A DNA stretch of 40,170 nt from Candidatus Muproteobacteria bacterium (lineage in GTDB: Bacteria; Pseudomonadota; Gammaproteobacteria; Acidiferrobacterales; SPGG2), in the NCBI GenBank assembly GCA_003251795.1, contig QKEI01000119.1, forward strand, positions 1 through 40,170. Reading direction: 5' to 3'. A program made the translations under genes and the position numbers. Each line of letters starts with the position of its first letter. Positions within the stretch are counted from its first letter, which is position 1. The notes below the pieces were generated by a model, which saw only the letters and a program-made list of their open reading frames with translations, did no database searches and was not told the origin of the DNA. Below, one piece after another: positions 8,434-16,623 of the stretch.

Positions 8434-8480
8434 CAGTTACCTCTCATGCTCCGGAGCGACCCAGGGTCGACGTTATAGTC

Positions 8481-9062
8481 TCATTTGTCGATTCTTGTAA
8501 GGGTGGCGCCGATGCGCCGTAGCGGCTCACCGTCGTATAAGCCGACAAATTCCGATCTCAGCCCATCTGGCGTGCGAGTACGCCTGTCGATTTGAAAATC
8601 CTGACTGCCGTCGTCCAGAATGCGGATGAGGTATACGGTCATCGTGTCACCATTAATAGTTGCCCACACTAACGGTTCCCCTTTCATCAGGTCTAGCGAC
8701 ACAGGATTACCGAACATATCCCTGCGCATGGCGGAGGCGTAGGTGTGACTCTTGCTCGTGGCGACGAACACGACCGACAGCCCCTTGGACTTAGGACGGT
8801 GGCCGGGTTTCGATATTGTTGTGTTCCAACTGACCGTGAAGCCGTTATTGCTGGGTTTGATCTGTACGACCATCTGTCGTTTCGCCGACTCTCCCTCGGG
8901 CACCGTATCAGACTCTCCCCGGTAGTTGCCCAAAAAACGTTCATACGAGTTGCTTCCAGCCTGCGCGGTCGGCAACACAAACAGCAAGCCTGCAAACAGC
9001 GATAGCAACATGCAACGCCTGCGAGTGCTCTCTCGCATGTGCACCGTGTCGGTCGTGATCAT
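8481..9062 (-). CDS. secreted protein of unknown function
   Basis: This protein of about 193 residues begins with a basic n-region (RESTRRR), a hydrophobic core (MLLSLFAGLLFVLP) and an AQA-G type cleavage site, so it is predicted to be exported to the periplasm. The mature part is beta-rich, with the segments NYRGESD, VVQIKPSNNGFTVSWNT, TMTVYLIRILDDGSQDFQIDR and EFVGLYDGEPLRRIGATLTRI. I do not recognise a family. The start at 9062 has a GGGGGA stretch about 8 bases upstream; the ATG at 9038 (185 residues) would give a more standard signal peptide and is the alternative. It lies between the DUF4242 pair and aroG on the same strand. Confidence 0.6.
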   Translation of the reverse strand: MITTDTVHMRESTRRRCMLLSLFAGLLFVLPTAQAGSNSYERFLGNYRGESDTVPEGESAKRQMVVQIKPSNNGFTVSWNTTISKPGHRPKSKGLSVVFVATSKSHTYASAMRRDMFGNPVSLDLMKGEPLVWATINGDTMTVYLIRILDDGSQDFQIDRRTRTPDGLRSEFVGLYDGEPLRRIGATLTRIDK

Positions 9063-9228
9063 GCAACTAGTCCCCCGATGGCATACCGCTTTCATCATAC
9101 TTCGACGCCGAGCGCAAGTAAAAGCACTGGGAACAACTAAAGGGGCACCACGTAGCACGTGGTCGAGATCTACCGTTAACGCTAAGGCTTAACTTTCAAG
9201 GTTGGATGGGGACGCCCACCACCGCCCG

Positions 9229-10305
9229 CTAGGGAGTCGCTTGTTTTTGCAATCCAGGACGGCGGCTTTGCACGGCGGCGGCGAGTTCTCGCAGGAGCGG
9301 TTCGGTGTCTTGCCAGCCCAGGCAGGCATCCGTAATGCTTTGGCCGTAGACTAATGGGCGCCCCTCATAAATGTCTTGTCGACCTTCCCGTAAGTGACTT
9401 TCAATCATTACGCCGATAATGCGTCGGTCACCGCTCGCGACCTGTCTAGCGATCTCCTTGCCAACTTCGACCTGGAGTTCATGACGCTTGCGACTGTTCG
9501 CATGGCTGCAGTCAATCATGAGGCGCGGCGGCAGACCCGCTGCTTCCAACTGTTGGGCGGCGCGACTGACGCTGACAGCGTCGTAATTTGGTTCCTTGCC
9601 GCCGCGCAGAATGATGTGGCAATCGGCGTTGCCGGTAGTGGAAAAAATCGCTGACTGAGCAGCGTGTGTCAGAGACAGGAAATGATGCGGTTGCGCGGCT
9701 GCACGAACTGCGTCGATTGCGACTTTGAGGTTGCCGTCGGTACCATTCTTGAACCCCACGGGACAAGATAGCCCGGATGCCAGCTCCCGGTGCACCTGGC
9801 TCTCGGTCGTGCGTGCACCGATTGCGCCCCAACTAATGAGGTCCATAAGGTATTGCGGCGTAATGAGGTCGAGGTACTCGGTTCCAGCCGGCACACCCAT
9901 GTTGTTAAGGTCCAGCAGCAACTGGCGCGACAGACGCAACCCCTTGTTGATTTGAAAACTGCCGTCTAGGTCCGGGTCGTTTATCAAACCCTTCCAGCCC
10001 ACCGTCGTGCGGGGTTTTTCAAAATAGACGCGCATCACGATCAGCAAAGCATCCCCGAGCTCAGCACGCAGCGGTTTAAGTCGACCGGCGTATTCCTTCG
10101 CGGCCATTGGGTCATGAATGGAACATGGCCCGACGATGACCAGCAGTCGGTCGTTTACGCCGTGCAATACCTGCTGGATCTGCTCGCGCGTCTGGTAGGT
10201 CATTTGCGCGGCCGTTTCGCTGATCGGTAACTCAGCGTGCAACTGCGCGGGCGTGATCACGTCCGCGATTGACTTGATCCTAAGGTCTTCGGTTCGGTAC
10301 TTCAC
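9229..10305 (-). CDS. aroG: 3-deoxy-7-phosphoheptulonate synthase (DAHP synthase, class I)
   Basis: This 358-residue enzyme condenses phosphoenolpyruvate with erythrose 4-phosphate in the first step of the shikimate pathway. Family motifs are GPCSIHD, EKPRTTVGWKG, PAGTEYLDLITPQY, SWGAIGARTTESQ, GFKNGTDG, IFSTTGN and HIILRGG, followed by DCSHANS. The N-terminus (MKYRTEDLRI) aligns with E. coli AroG from its first residue, which supports the GTG start at 10305. A good AGGAG is present but only about 2 bases from that GTG, which is unusually close. The N-terminus looks more AroG/AroH-like than AroF-like, but which aromatic amino acid inhibits it cannot be read with confidence. It is transcribed away from the LOG-family gene. 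Confidence 0.93.
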   Translation of the reverse strand: MKYRTEDLRIKSIADVITPAQLHAELPISETAAQMTYQTREQIQQVLHGVNDRLLVIVGPCSIHDPMAAKEYAGRLKPLRAELGDALLIVMRVYFEKPRTTVGWKGLINDPDLDGSFQINKGLRLSRQLLLDLNNMGVPAGTEYLDLITPQYLMDLISWGAIGARTTESQVHRELASGLSCPVGFKNGTDGNLKVAIDAVRAAAQPHHFLSLTHAAQSAIFSTTGNADCHIILRGGKEPNYDAVSVSRAAQQLEAAGLPPRLMIDCSHANSRKRHELQVEVGKEIARQVASGDRRIIGVMIESHLREGRQDIYEGRPLVYGQSITDACLGWQDTEPLLRELAAAVQSRRPGLQKQATP

Positions 10306-10610
10306 GGCTCCTGTCCACCAACGCTGCCAGTTAGGTCGGCAGTGCGAAACGAAGACTTATAACATCAGCACGTTGCCGTGTCATCCCTCGCAAACAACAC
10401 GAACGGACTGCAGTATGCGTTGTGTCGCCCGGCTTTTGAGGAGTCGTCCGGATACCCTATTTACGGGTTAGTGGCAAGCATTGGTGACGTGACCGCATGT
10501 GGACAGTGGCGCGGCGGGTGATGACGTGCAGTTTTGCTATGATTCTAAAGTAGTGCGACAGGACGGGTTAGCTATGAGACGCACACGACCATTTCTCGGG
10601 ACAACTCACA
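10306..10610. other. intergenic region between divergent aroG and LOG-family gene
   Basis: No credible gene is seen in these 305 bases. They must hold the promoters of two divergent genes. A short hairpin CTGCC...GGCAG sits in the aroG leader. A TATGAT hexamer (about 10536-10541) could be the -10 for the plus-strand gene, but it has no good -35. No leader peptide rich in aromatic codons was recognised, so attenuation cannot be supported. Confidence 0.4.
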
Positions 10611-11426
10611 ATGACTCAAAGACGACATCAATCGGTTAAGGCATACTTGAATCATGATTTTCTCAAGAGCCGCGATGCTAGACCCCTGCGCGTTCTCTCG
10701 GAATATTTGGAGCCAGAAGCCCGCTTCGCCCGCTTCCGCGTGGACGACACGATCGTGTTCATGGGTTCCGCGAGGCTACTCTCGCGCGAACAGGCCGAGC
10801 GCGAGCTTGAGGAGACGGAAAGGACTAATGGCGATTTAACCCGTGCCCGCATGCAGCTGGAGATGTCGCAGTACTACGAAGCGGCGAGGGAGCTGGCGAA
10901 TCGCCTGACACAATGGTCAAAGCAACTGGCGGATGAAGAACGGCGTTTTGTAGTCTGCACCGGCGGCGGGCCTGGTATCATGGAGGCAGCCAACCGCGGT
11001 GCTTCCGAGGCCAAGGGAGTGAATGTCGGGCTTACCATTTCTATCCCGATCGAGGAGTTTGATAACCGCTACGTGACTCGGGAGTTGTCATTCCATTTCC
11101 ACTACTTCTTCATGCGTAAGTTCTGGTTCGCCTACCTCGCGAAAGCGGTCATCGTGTTTCCAGGAGGATTTGGCACTCTCGATGAGCTTTTCGAGTTGTT
11201 AACGTTGTTGCAGACTCGCAAGATACGCAAGCATTTGCCGGTCGTACTCTTTGGTAAGAAGTATTGGAAGGATGTGGTGAACTTCGACGCCCTTATCCAA
11301 TACGGTTGCATTAGCCCAGAGGATTTGCAACTGTTCTACCCGACCGACTCCATTGACGAAGCCTACGACTTTATTGTGGATCGACTTACCGAGTACTCAT
11401 TGGATGAGCGTGGAGCGATCCTGTAG
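10611..11426 (+). CDS. LOG-family protein (TIGR00730, Rossmann fold)
   Basis: This 271-residue protein carries the two LOG signatures: GGGPGIMEAANRGA at about 123-136 and PGGFGTLDE with a following TLLQT helix at about 183-200. LOG proteins are cytokinin riboside 5'-monophosphate phosphoribohydrolases in plants and some bacteria; most bacterial members are nucleotide 5'-monophosphate nucleosidases or of unknown substrate. The protein is longer than the roughly 190-residue minimal LOG, with an N-terminal extension of about 90 residues containing a helical EEQAERELEETER-like region. There is no strong ribosome site before the ATG. Function within nucleotide salvage is inferred from the family only. 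Confidence 0.85.
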   Translation: MTQRRHQSVKAYLNHDFLKSRDARPLRVLSEYLEPEARFARFRVDDTIVFMGSARLLSREQAERELEETERTNGDLTRARMQLEMSQYYEAARELANRLTQWSKQLADEERRFVVCTGGGPGIMEAANRGASEAKGVNVGLTISIPIEEFDNRYVTRELSFHFHYFFMRKFWFAYLAKAVIVFPGGFGTLDELFELLTLLQTRKIRKHLPVVLFGKKYWKDVVNFDALIQYGCISPEDLQLFYPTDSIDEAYDFIVDRLTEYSLDERGAIL

Positions 11427-11565
11427 TGCCAGCGCGCTGCCATCGCGTCGCATCGTTGTGAACTACTTCACGTTTCGCCAGTGACCAATATCACGTGCAG
11501 CAAAACGACGCATTGCTAGTATTTGTAGCGAGTTAGCGTTTCTTCAAGGGTATGCGGGGGGACTT

Positions 11566-11652
11566 ATGGCGAATCGATATGAGACCTTCATGACGGTGAC
11601 GCTGGTCATCCTTGTGCTGGCGACTGTGTTGACGCGCCAATTAGGCGCTTAG
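11566..11652 (+). CDS. 28-residue single-pass membrane peptide
   Basis: An ATG follows a strong GGGGGGA ribosome site by 5 bases and opens a 28-codon frame ending in TAG. The peptide begins MANRYETFMT, continues with an uninterrupted hydrophobic stretch (VTLVILVLATVL, residues 11-22) and ends TRQLGA. This is the layout of bacterial small membrane proteins. It lies in an otherwise empty stretch between the LOG-family gene and the 3D-domain lipoprotein. I recognise no family. Chance occurrence is possible, but the ribosome site and hydrophobic helix together argue for a real gene. Confidence 0.5.
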   Translation: MANRYETFMTVTLVILVLATVLTRQLGA

Positions 11653-11786
11653 CCAAGCGGTACCGACTAACGGATGCGATATCGTGCCGTGGCGGCTTTC
11701 TTAAGCGGTGTGCCTTGTTTAGGGTTGGCCGCCGGCTTAGCATTAGTCCGTGAGTTACGCGTCAACCGGGTACTGAAACAGGGACA

Positions 11787-12233
11787 GTGCAGGCAAGCAC
11801 AGACACGGGCTGCAACGCATGGGTAAGACTGCTAGTTGCGGTAGTCATCGTATGTTTTGTTACCGGCTGTGCGCACTACCAGCCGAAGCGGATGACCGTC
11901 ACGGCCTACTCATCGGACAAGAGCAGTACCAATTGGAAGCGCGGCAAGGTGTTGTTCTGGCGCAAGTATGTAGCTCATGGGCCGAACAAGGGCGAGCGCA
12001 AGAAGGTCGGTGTCACTTCGAATGGCAGCAAGGCGAAAAAGGGAACCATTGCGGCCGATATCCGTTACTACCCTTACGGTACAAAGATGATCGTCCCGGG
12101 TTACGGTGAGGGTGTCGTTGAGGACACGGGTTCCGCCATCAAGGGACCCAACCGCATCGATGTGTTTTTCAAATCGCGGCGGGACGCACTGCGGTGGGGA
12201 CGCCAACAATTGACGGTGCAGGTCAAGCGTTAA
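11787..12233 (+). CDS. 3D-domain lipoprotein (RlpA/MltA-type beta barrel)
   Basis: This 148-residue protein has a lipoprotein signal: a hydrophobic core (LLVAVVIVCF) ends at VTGC with Cys28 as the lipidation site. The C-terminal half (about 85-146) is a 3D domain, named for three conserved aspartates. They are visible in AADIRYYPYGTK, VEDTGSAIKGPN and RIDVFFKS. 3D domains occur in peptidoglycan-cleaving lytic transglycosylases such as MltA. Here the domain is alone behind a basic linker, so it is probably a small envelope protein acting on or binding peptidoglycan. The GTG start is the only one that includes the full signal peptide; the ribosome site is poor. Confidence 0.8.
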   Translation: MQASTDTGCNAWVRLLVAVVIVCFVTGCAHYQPKRMTVTAYSSDKSSTNWKRGKVLFWRKYVAHGPNKGERKKVGVTSNGSKAKKGTIAADIRYYPYGTKMIVPGYGEGVVEDTGSAIKGPNRIDVFFKSRRDALRWGRQQLTVQVKR

Positions 12234-12309
12234 TCCTGCGACCAGCCTCTGTGCCATTACCCCGAGCATGCTATGTAGGCGGTGTTGCTAAGCGCCGCTG
12301 CGGTACATG

Positions 12310-12318
12310 TGCTAAAAT
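12310..12318 (+). promoter_or_regulatory. possible extended -10 element (TGCTAAAAT)
   Basis: TGCTAAAAT fits an extended -10 (TGn plus TAAAAT) and lies 66 bases before the zinc-ribbon gene at 12384. No convincing -35 is present, which is tolerable for extended -10 promoters. The call rests on sequence alone. Confidence 0.35.
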
Positions 12319-12383
12319 CACCACAGTTGTTGCGGCCACCTAAGTAATTAGGGTAGTCAGGTCCGCATAGTCGAGGATAGCCT

Positions 12384-12626
12384 ATGAGTACGCCGCAAGG
12401 CGCACCTTCATACCTACGTGGAACGTTTCAGCAGACCTGCGGTTATTGTGGCAGCGTGTTCCTCGTGGCCGTGCCTGGGCAAATCGGCAGCGAAGGTCCA
12501 CAGACTTATCGCTGCCCAGAGTGCCACAAGGGCTTCCCGGTAAGAGCCTCGGGAACACCTACAATCACCTTAATATCGAAGCGCACCGATGGGCGCCGCC
12601 GACGCTACCCCGAAGGCGAGCATTAG
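12384..12626 (+). CDS. small zinc-ribbon protein
   Basis: This 80-residue protein has two knuckles, C19-GY-C22 and C44-PE-C47, 21 residues apart, which form a predicted zinc ribbon. It is followed by a basic, polar tail (SKRTDGRRRRYPEGEH). GAGGAT lies about 7 bases before the ATG. It resembles uncharacterised proteobacterial zinc-ribbon proteins; nucleic-acid or protein binding is possible, but no function can be assigned. A gap of about 210 bases without a credible gene separates it from the desaturase. Confidence 0.65.
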   Translation: MSTPQGAPSYLRGTFQQTCGYCGSVFLVAVPGQIGSEGPQTYRCPECHKGFPVRASGTPTITLISKRTDGRRRRYPEGEH

Positions 12627-12836
12627 CGGCAAATCGAGCGTTTTCTAGCGATAGACGGCACCAGGCTCGGCCAAATCCCATGGCAAGCGTGTCAGAATAG
12701 GACTATACTGCGTTGTGTCGGAGATCGTCGCCCGTTCCTTTACAGCCCCCGAGTCCCCCGTCATTTCCTTCAGTGCCTGGGCTTGTGCTTCGGAACAAGC
12801 GTTGAACTCGTAAACTTAACTACGGAGTCTGACTTG

Positions 12837-14015
12837 ATGCTGGATGGACTAGTACAAATGCCCGTTTGGGGTTATGTGGTAACAACGCTGCTGCTGACGC
12901 ACGTCACGATCGCCGCAGTCACTATTTTTCTGCACCGCCACCAAGCCCACCGGGCGTTGGATCTGCATCCGATAGTGAGTCATTTTTTTCGTCTGTGGCT
13001 GTGGCTCACTACAGGCATGCGCACCAATGAGTGGGTGGCAGTGCACCGCAAGCATCATGCACGGTGCGAAACCGACGAAGACCCGCACAGTCCGCAGATT
13101 GTCGGGATTAATATGGTCTTATGGCTGGGTGTTCTGCTCTATCGCCGAGAAGCTGCCAAAGCCGACACCCTGGAAAAGTACAGCAAGGGCACGCCGAATG
13201 ACTGGCTTGAACGCAATGTCTATAACCCCTATTGCTTCGTCGGCGTCTTTACGATGTTGGCTATTGATTTAGTGCTGTTCGGTCTTGCCGGTATTGGCAT
13301 CTGGGCCGTACAGATGTTGTGGATCCCATTCTGGGCCGCCGGTGTCATCAACGGCATCGGTCACTACTGGGGCTACCGCAACTACGAGTGCGCCGATGCT
13401 TCTACCAACATCGTTCCGTGGGGAATCGTCATCGGTGGTGAGGAAATGCACAACAATCACCACACCTACCCGAGCTCTGCCAAGTTCTCGTCGAAGTGGT
13501 GGGAGTTCGATATTGGCTGGGTGTATATACGCCTGATGAGCGCGCTGGGGTTGGCGCGGGTGAAGAAGGTGCCGCCAATGCCGCAGTTCGTGCCGATCAA
13601 GCCGATTGTGGATATGGATACCCTGCGTGCGGTATTAGTGAACCGATTCCGGGTGATGTCGCACTACTGTAAGGATGTTGTCATGCCCGTGCTCGTTGAG
13701 GAGAAGCGCAAGCGTAAGCAATCAGCGCGCCAACTGTTCAAGCATGCACGCCGTCTACTCGTGCGCCACGAGTCGCTGCTCGACCAAGAATCGCAGCACA
13801 AGCTCGAGACGCTTCTCAGCACCAGCCAGCAGTTGAGGATCGTCTACGTTTACAAGCAACGGCTTCAGGAAATCTGGAAGCGGCGCTCAGCGATAGAACA
13901 GGAAACCCTGTTGCACGCCTTGCGCGAGTGGTGCAGGCATGCAGAAAGCGCTGGCGTTGCCGCGTTGCAGGAGTTTGCTCGCGGCCTGCGCGGTTATACG
14001 CTAAACCCCGCCTAG
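12837..14015 (+). CDS. membrane fatty-acid/acyl-CoA desaturase (DesA-like)
   Basis: This protein of about 392 residues is an integral-membrane di-iron desaturase. The three histidine boxes are visible: HRHQAH near residue 36, HRKHH near 73, and the HNNHH box within EEMHNNHHTYP near 205. Hydrophobic stretches flank boxes 1 and 2 and occur at about 130-180. It probably introduces a cis double bond into membrane acyl chains. The start at 12837 is preferred over 12783 because GGAG lies 9 bases upstream. After the desaturase core (to about 260) there is a helical, charged C-terminal region of about 130 residues. It is usual in gammaproteobacterial DesA-like proteins but not part of the catalytic fold. 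Confidence 0.9.
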   Translation: MLDGLVQMPVWGYVVTTLLLTHVTIAAVTIFLHRHQAHRALDLHPIVSHFFRLWLWLTTGMRTNEWVAVHRKHHARCETDEDPHSPQIVGINMVLWLGVLLYRREAAKADTLEKYSKGTPNDWLERNVYNPYCFVGVFTMLAIDLVLFGLAGIGIWAVQMLWIPFWAAGVINGIGHYWGYRNYECADASTNIVPWGIVIGGEEMHNNHHTYPSSAKFSSKWWEFDIGWVYIRLMSALGLARVKKVPPMPQFVPIKPIVDMDTLRAVLVNRFRVMSHYCKDVVMPVLVEEKRKRKQSARQLFKHARRLLVRHESLLDQESQHKLETLLSTSQQLRIVYVYKQRLQEIWKRRSAIEQETLLHALREWCRHAESAGVAALQEFARGLRGYTLNPA

Positions 14016-14059
14016 ACTTTCACACCTCAGGCATTAAAGGCTGCGATCAGACCCAGCGG

Positions 14060-14977
14060 TCACGCCGGTGGTTTATCGACCTCGTTGCCGGTGACGTCCT
14101 GCAGTACCTTCATCGGACCCACAGCGCTGACGGCTTTCATTTGTTCCTGGTTGCGCACGAACAGTGAACCGGCGAAACCGAGCGCGTTCACTGAGATAGA
14201 GTGGAAATACTCCCTTGACCTCGGCACCAGCAGCATCCAACTGCGCGTGACCAGCAGGTTGTAGGGCGCTGATTGCCGCCACTCGCCAGCAATTCGCCGC
14301 GCGGATAACCCAACTGCATTTAGCAGGGCATGGTAGCGTTCCAGCGTCACATCGGCGGCGTCGCGCACACGCTGTACCAGGGTGGGGTCGAGCCGCGTGT
14401 AGGCATGCGCGAACGGCAGCCCGGGGATGGTGGTGATAGCCTCGCCCACGCTCGCGGCCACGAGCAGGGATTCGATGGGAAGCGCCGGACCCTCGTCGGC
14501 GAGCGGTAGCGGCACTATCTGCAAGTGTTTGTGGCGTTGACTGGCGCCCGCGATCCTGCCGCCGTTGTAGAAGCCCAATCCCTCAAACTCGGCCATGCAG
14601 CTCCACAGCGCCTGTAGGTCGGCTAACGTGAGCAACGCCTCTTGCTCCTCGAAATGGCGCGTGACAATCAACAGGTGATGTTCGATGACCTGGTATTTGT
14701 TCAGTAACGCGAGATGCGAGGGCGAAATGTCGGCAACGAACAGCTCTTTCTCGTAAGGCAGAAATGGATTGTCCGTGGCATCGAGCTCTTTTTGCCGTTT
14801 GTGGGCCTTGCGCTCCAGGCTCGAAACCTGACGCACAACGAAACGCACGCCACTGTCCTCAATAAGGACCTGTCTGGTGTGTATCGGCTGTAGCGCACCG
14901 CGGGCGATGGCTCGTCGCGTGCGGCTCACTAGCAGTGGCCACAGCGTGTCGGCCGTCAATTGCCGGCATGGTGTCAT
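14060..14977 (-). CDS. ATP adenylyltransferase / Ap4A phosphorylase
   Basis: This 305-residue protein matches the Apa1/Apa2-type ATP adenylyltransferase family of the HIT superfamily. These enzymes phosphorolyse diadenosine tetraphosphate to ADP plus ATP. The catalytic HxHxQ motif is H149-K-H151-L-Q153 in GASQRHKHLQIVPLP. Also visible are NPFLPY at about 70-75 and NKYQVIEHHLLIVTR at about 93-107. Its start overlaps the stop of the upstream methyltransferase by ATGA, so translation is probably coupled. It is convergent with the desaturase. Confidence 0.88.
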   Translation of the reverse strand: MTPCRQLTADTLWPLLVSRTRRAIARGALQPIHTRQVLIEDSGVRFVVRQVSSLERKAHKRQKELDATDNPFLPYEKELFVADISPSHLALLNKYQVIEHHLLIVTRHFEEQEALLTLADLQALWSCMAEFEGLGFYNGGRIAGASQRHKHLQIVPLPLADEGPALPIESLLVAASVGEAITTIPGLPFAHAYTRLDPTLVQRVRDAADVTLERYHALLNAVGLSARRIAGEWRQSAPYNLLVTRSWMLLVPRSREYFHSISVNALGFAGSLFVRNQEQMKAVSAVGPMKVLQDVTGNEVDKPPA

Positions 14978-15591
14978 GGGTGCGGCCGCGTCGCCCGCAC
15001 CAAGGTATCGAGGGCAATAGCCCCGGGCGACCCACCATGGCCGGGCTCATGCGCTACCGGTCGCTGCACGACCTCGGCTTTAATGATATCGAAGCCATGC
15101 AAGTCGGCGACTATTTCCGCCGGCGTGCACAACACCGAGGGATCCTGCGGGCCCCCCCACCCGTGACGGAGATTGCTGAGATCGTGACCGACGTAAAGCA
15201 AGGTGCCGCCCGGGGCCAAGGCGTCACGAGCATGCGCCAACACCACGCGACGCTCGAGCGCGGGCAGCTGCAGATAGCATATCAGTACGAGATCATAAGA
15301 CCCGGGCGTCGGTTGAAAAGCGGTCACATCCGCCAGCACCCAGTTCACCTCGACCTTGCGCACCTGTGCCAGTTCGCGAGCCTTCTCTAAGCCGGCCTCG
15401 GAAAAATCGACGGCCGTGACGTGCCAGCTCTGCTCGGCGAGCCACACAGCATTGCGCCCTTCGCCGCAACCCAGGTCTAGCGCGCGACCGGTCCGCAACC
15501 CGGCGATCTCAAGGACTACAAAGCGGTTCGGGTCAATAGACCAGACGAACTCTTTTTGCGCGTAACGCTTGTTCCACTCTTGGCGATCCAT
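14974..15591 (-). CDS. class I SAM methyltransferase, TehB-like
   Basis: This 205-residue protein has WNKRYAQKEFVWS at the N-terminus, SAM motif I ALDLGCGEGRNAVWLA at about 37-52, VDFSEAGLEKAR at about 61-72, and LAPGGTLLYVGHD near 125. This combination is typical of the TehB/thiopurine-methyltransferase-like group, which includes tellurite-resistance methyltransferases. The substrate is not determined. It is the first gene of a two-gene unit with the Ap4A phosphorylase (4-base overlap). The region upstream (15592-15824) separates it from the divergent ion channel. Confidence 0.82.
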   Translation of the reverse strand: MDRQEWNKRYAQKEFVWSIDPNRFVVLEIAGLRTGRALDLGCGEGRNAVWLAEQSWHVTAVDFSEAGLEKARELAQVRKVEVNWVLADVTAFQPTPGSYDLVLICYLQLPALERRVVLAHARDALAPGGTLLYVGHDLSNLRHGWGGPQDPSVLCTPAEIVADLHGFDIIKAEVVQRPVAHEPGHGGSPGAIALDTLVRATRPHP

Positions 15592-15824
15592 AAAGATTAG
15601 TCGTTGGATTCGTGATGTGGGTTAGCTGGGCCCCCAAGGTACTAGCGGTGTCAGTTACGGTCTGTGAGCAGCCACTGTACGGCGGCCCGCAGAGCGTTTC
15701 AATGGCGCTGGTACGCACGCTCTTGCTGGTTACAAGCGATTTGCTGGCGTCCGTTAATGTATTATTGCGACTGGTGCGGGTAGCCTCGGCACAGTACAGC
15801 CCTGGGTTTGCCACGAGACACAAT

Positions 15825-16592
15825 ATGAAAAAGATACGCGCGTTTTTTCTGGAGCTGTACCGGGGCTCGAAACGGCGGGACGTGCGAGCACGCGCGGTGC
15901 TGGTGATGTTCGACCTGACAACGATCATCTATTTCGTCGTCACGACTTTTCTCCCTCTCTATCGCTGGATCATTATCGTTGATCTCGTCATCGGCGCAGT
16001 TTTTCTCATTGATTTACTAGCACGGATGCTCATAGAACGCGACCGAGTCAATTTCCTGTTGCAACCGTGGACCATCGTAGACATTCTGGTTATCGTCTCG
16101 CTGCTGATTCCGGCGTTGACCGGAAGTTTCTTGTTCTTGCGCGTACTGCGTGCCGTTCGGTTGATACGTTCCTACTATGTGGTGAAGGAGCTGCGACGCT
16201 ATTCGCGGTTCTTTGCGCGTAATGAAGAGGTCATCTTTAGCGCACTCAATCTCGTGGTGTTCGTTTTCGTGGTGGCAGCGGCAGTTTACGTACTGCAATC
16301 GCCGGTCAATCCCTCAATAGAGAATTACGTCGATGCGCTGTACTTCACCATCACCACGCTGACCACGACCGGATTCGGCGATATCACGCTGACCGGCACC
16401 ATGGGGCGGTTACTGTCGGTGCTGATCATGATCGTCGGGGTGACACTTTTTCTGCGCTTGGTACAGACCATCGTGCGTCCCGGGAAGGTGCGCCACGAGT
16501 GCCCCGACTGCGGGCTTTCACGTCATGACCCGGATGCTGTCCACTGCAAGCATTGCGGTCATCTATTGCACATCGAAACCGAAGGCGCCTGA
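15825..16592 (+). CDS. voltage-gated-type potassium channel with C-terminal zinc ribbon
   Basis: This 255-residue protein shows a six-helix ion-channel layout. Hydrophobic segments lie at about 24-46, 48-69, 83-98 and 137-157, and the final helix at 194-215. An S4-like segment with regularly spaced arginines (RVLRAVRLIR, 106-115) precedes the pore, whose filter reads TTTGFGD at 180-186. This is a variant of TVGYGD. After the last helix, C226-PDC229 and C241-KHC244 form a zinc ribbon. An in-frame reading upstream to 15612 exists, but its 71 extra residues lack channel features, so the ATG at 15825 with GAG upstream is chosen. It probably conducts K+ across the inner membrane; gating is unknown. 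Confidence 0.85.
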   Translation: MKKIRAFFLELYRGSKRRDVRARAVLVMFDLTTIIYFVVTTFLPLYRWIIIVDLVIGAVFLIDLLARMLIERDRVNFLLQPWTIVDILVIVSLLIPALTGSFLFLRVLRAVRLIRSYYVVKELRRYSRFFARNEEVIFSALNLVVFVFVVAAAVYVLQSPVNPSIENYVDALYFTITTLTTTGFGDITLTGTMGRLLSVLIMIVGVTLFLRLVQTIVRPGKVRHECPDCGLSRHDPDAVHCKHCGHLLHIETEGA

Positions 16593-16623
16593 AGAATGCA
16601 TCGCTGTTACAAGAGGCGGTAGA

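Noticed and set aside
10306..10610. Attenuator leader peptide for aroG
   Set aside because: No short frame rich in Phe, Tyr or Trp codons with a ribosome site was seen before the gene.
15612..15824. Longer N-terminus for the ion channel
   Set aside because: The 71 added residues show no channel features, while the ATG at 15825 begins at the usual position.
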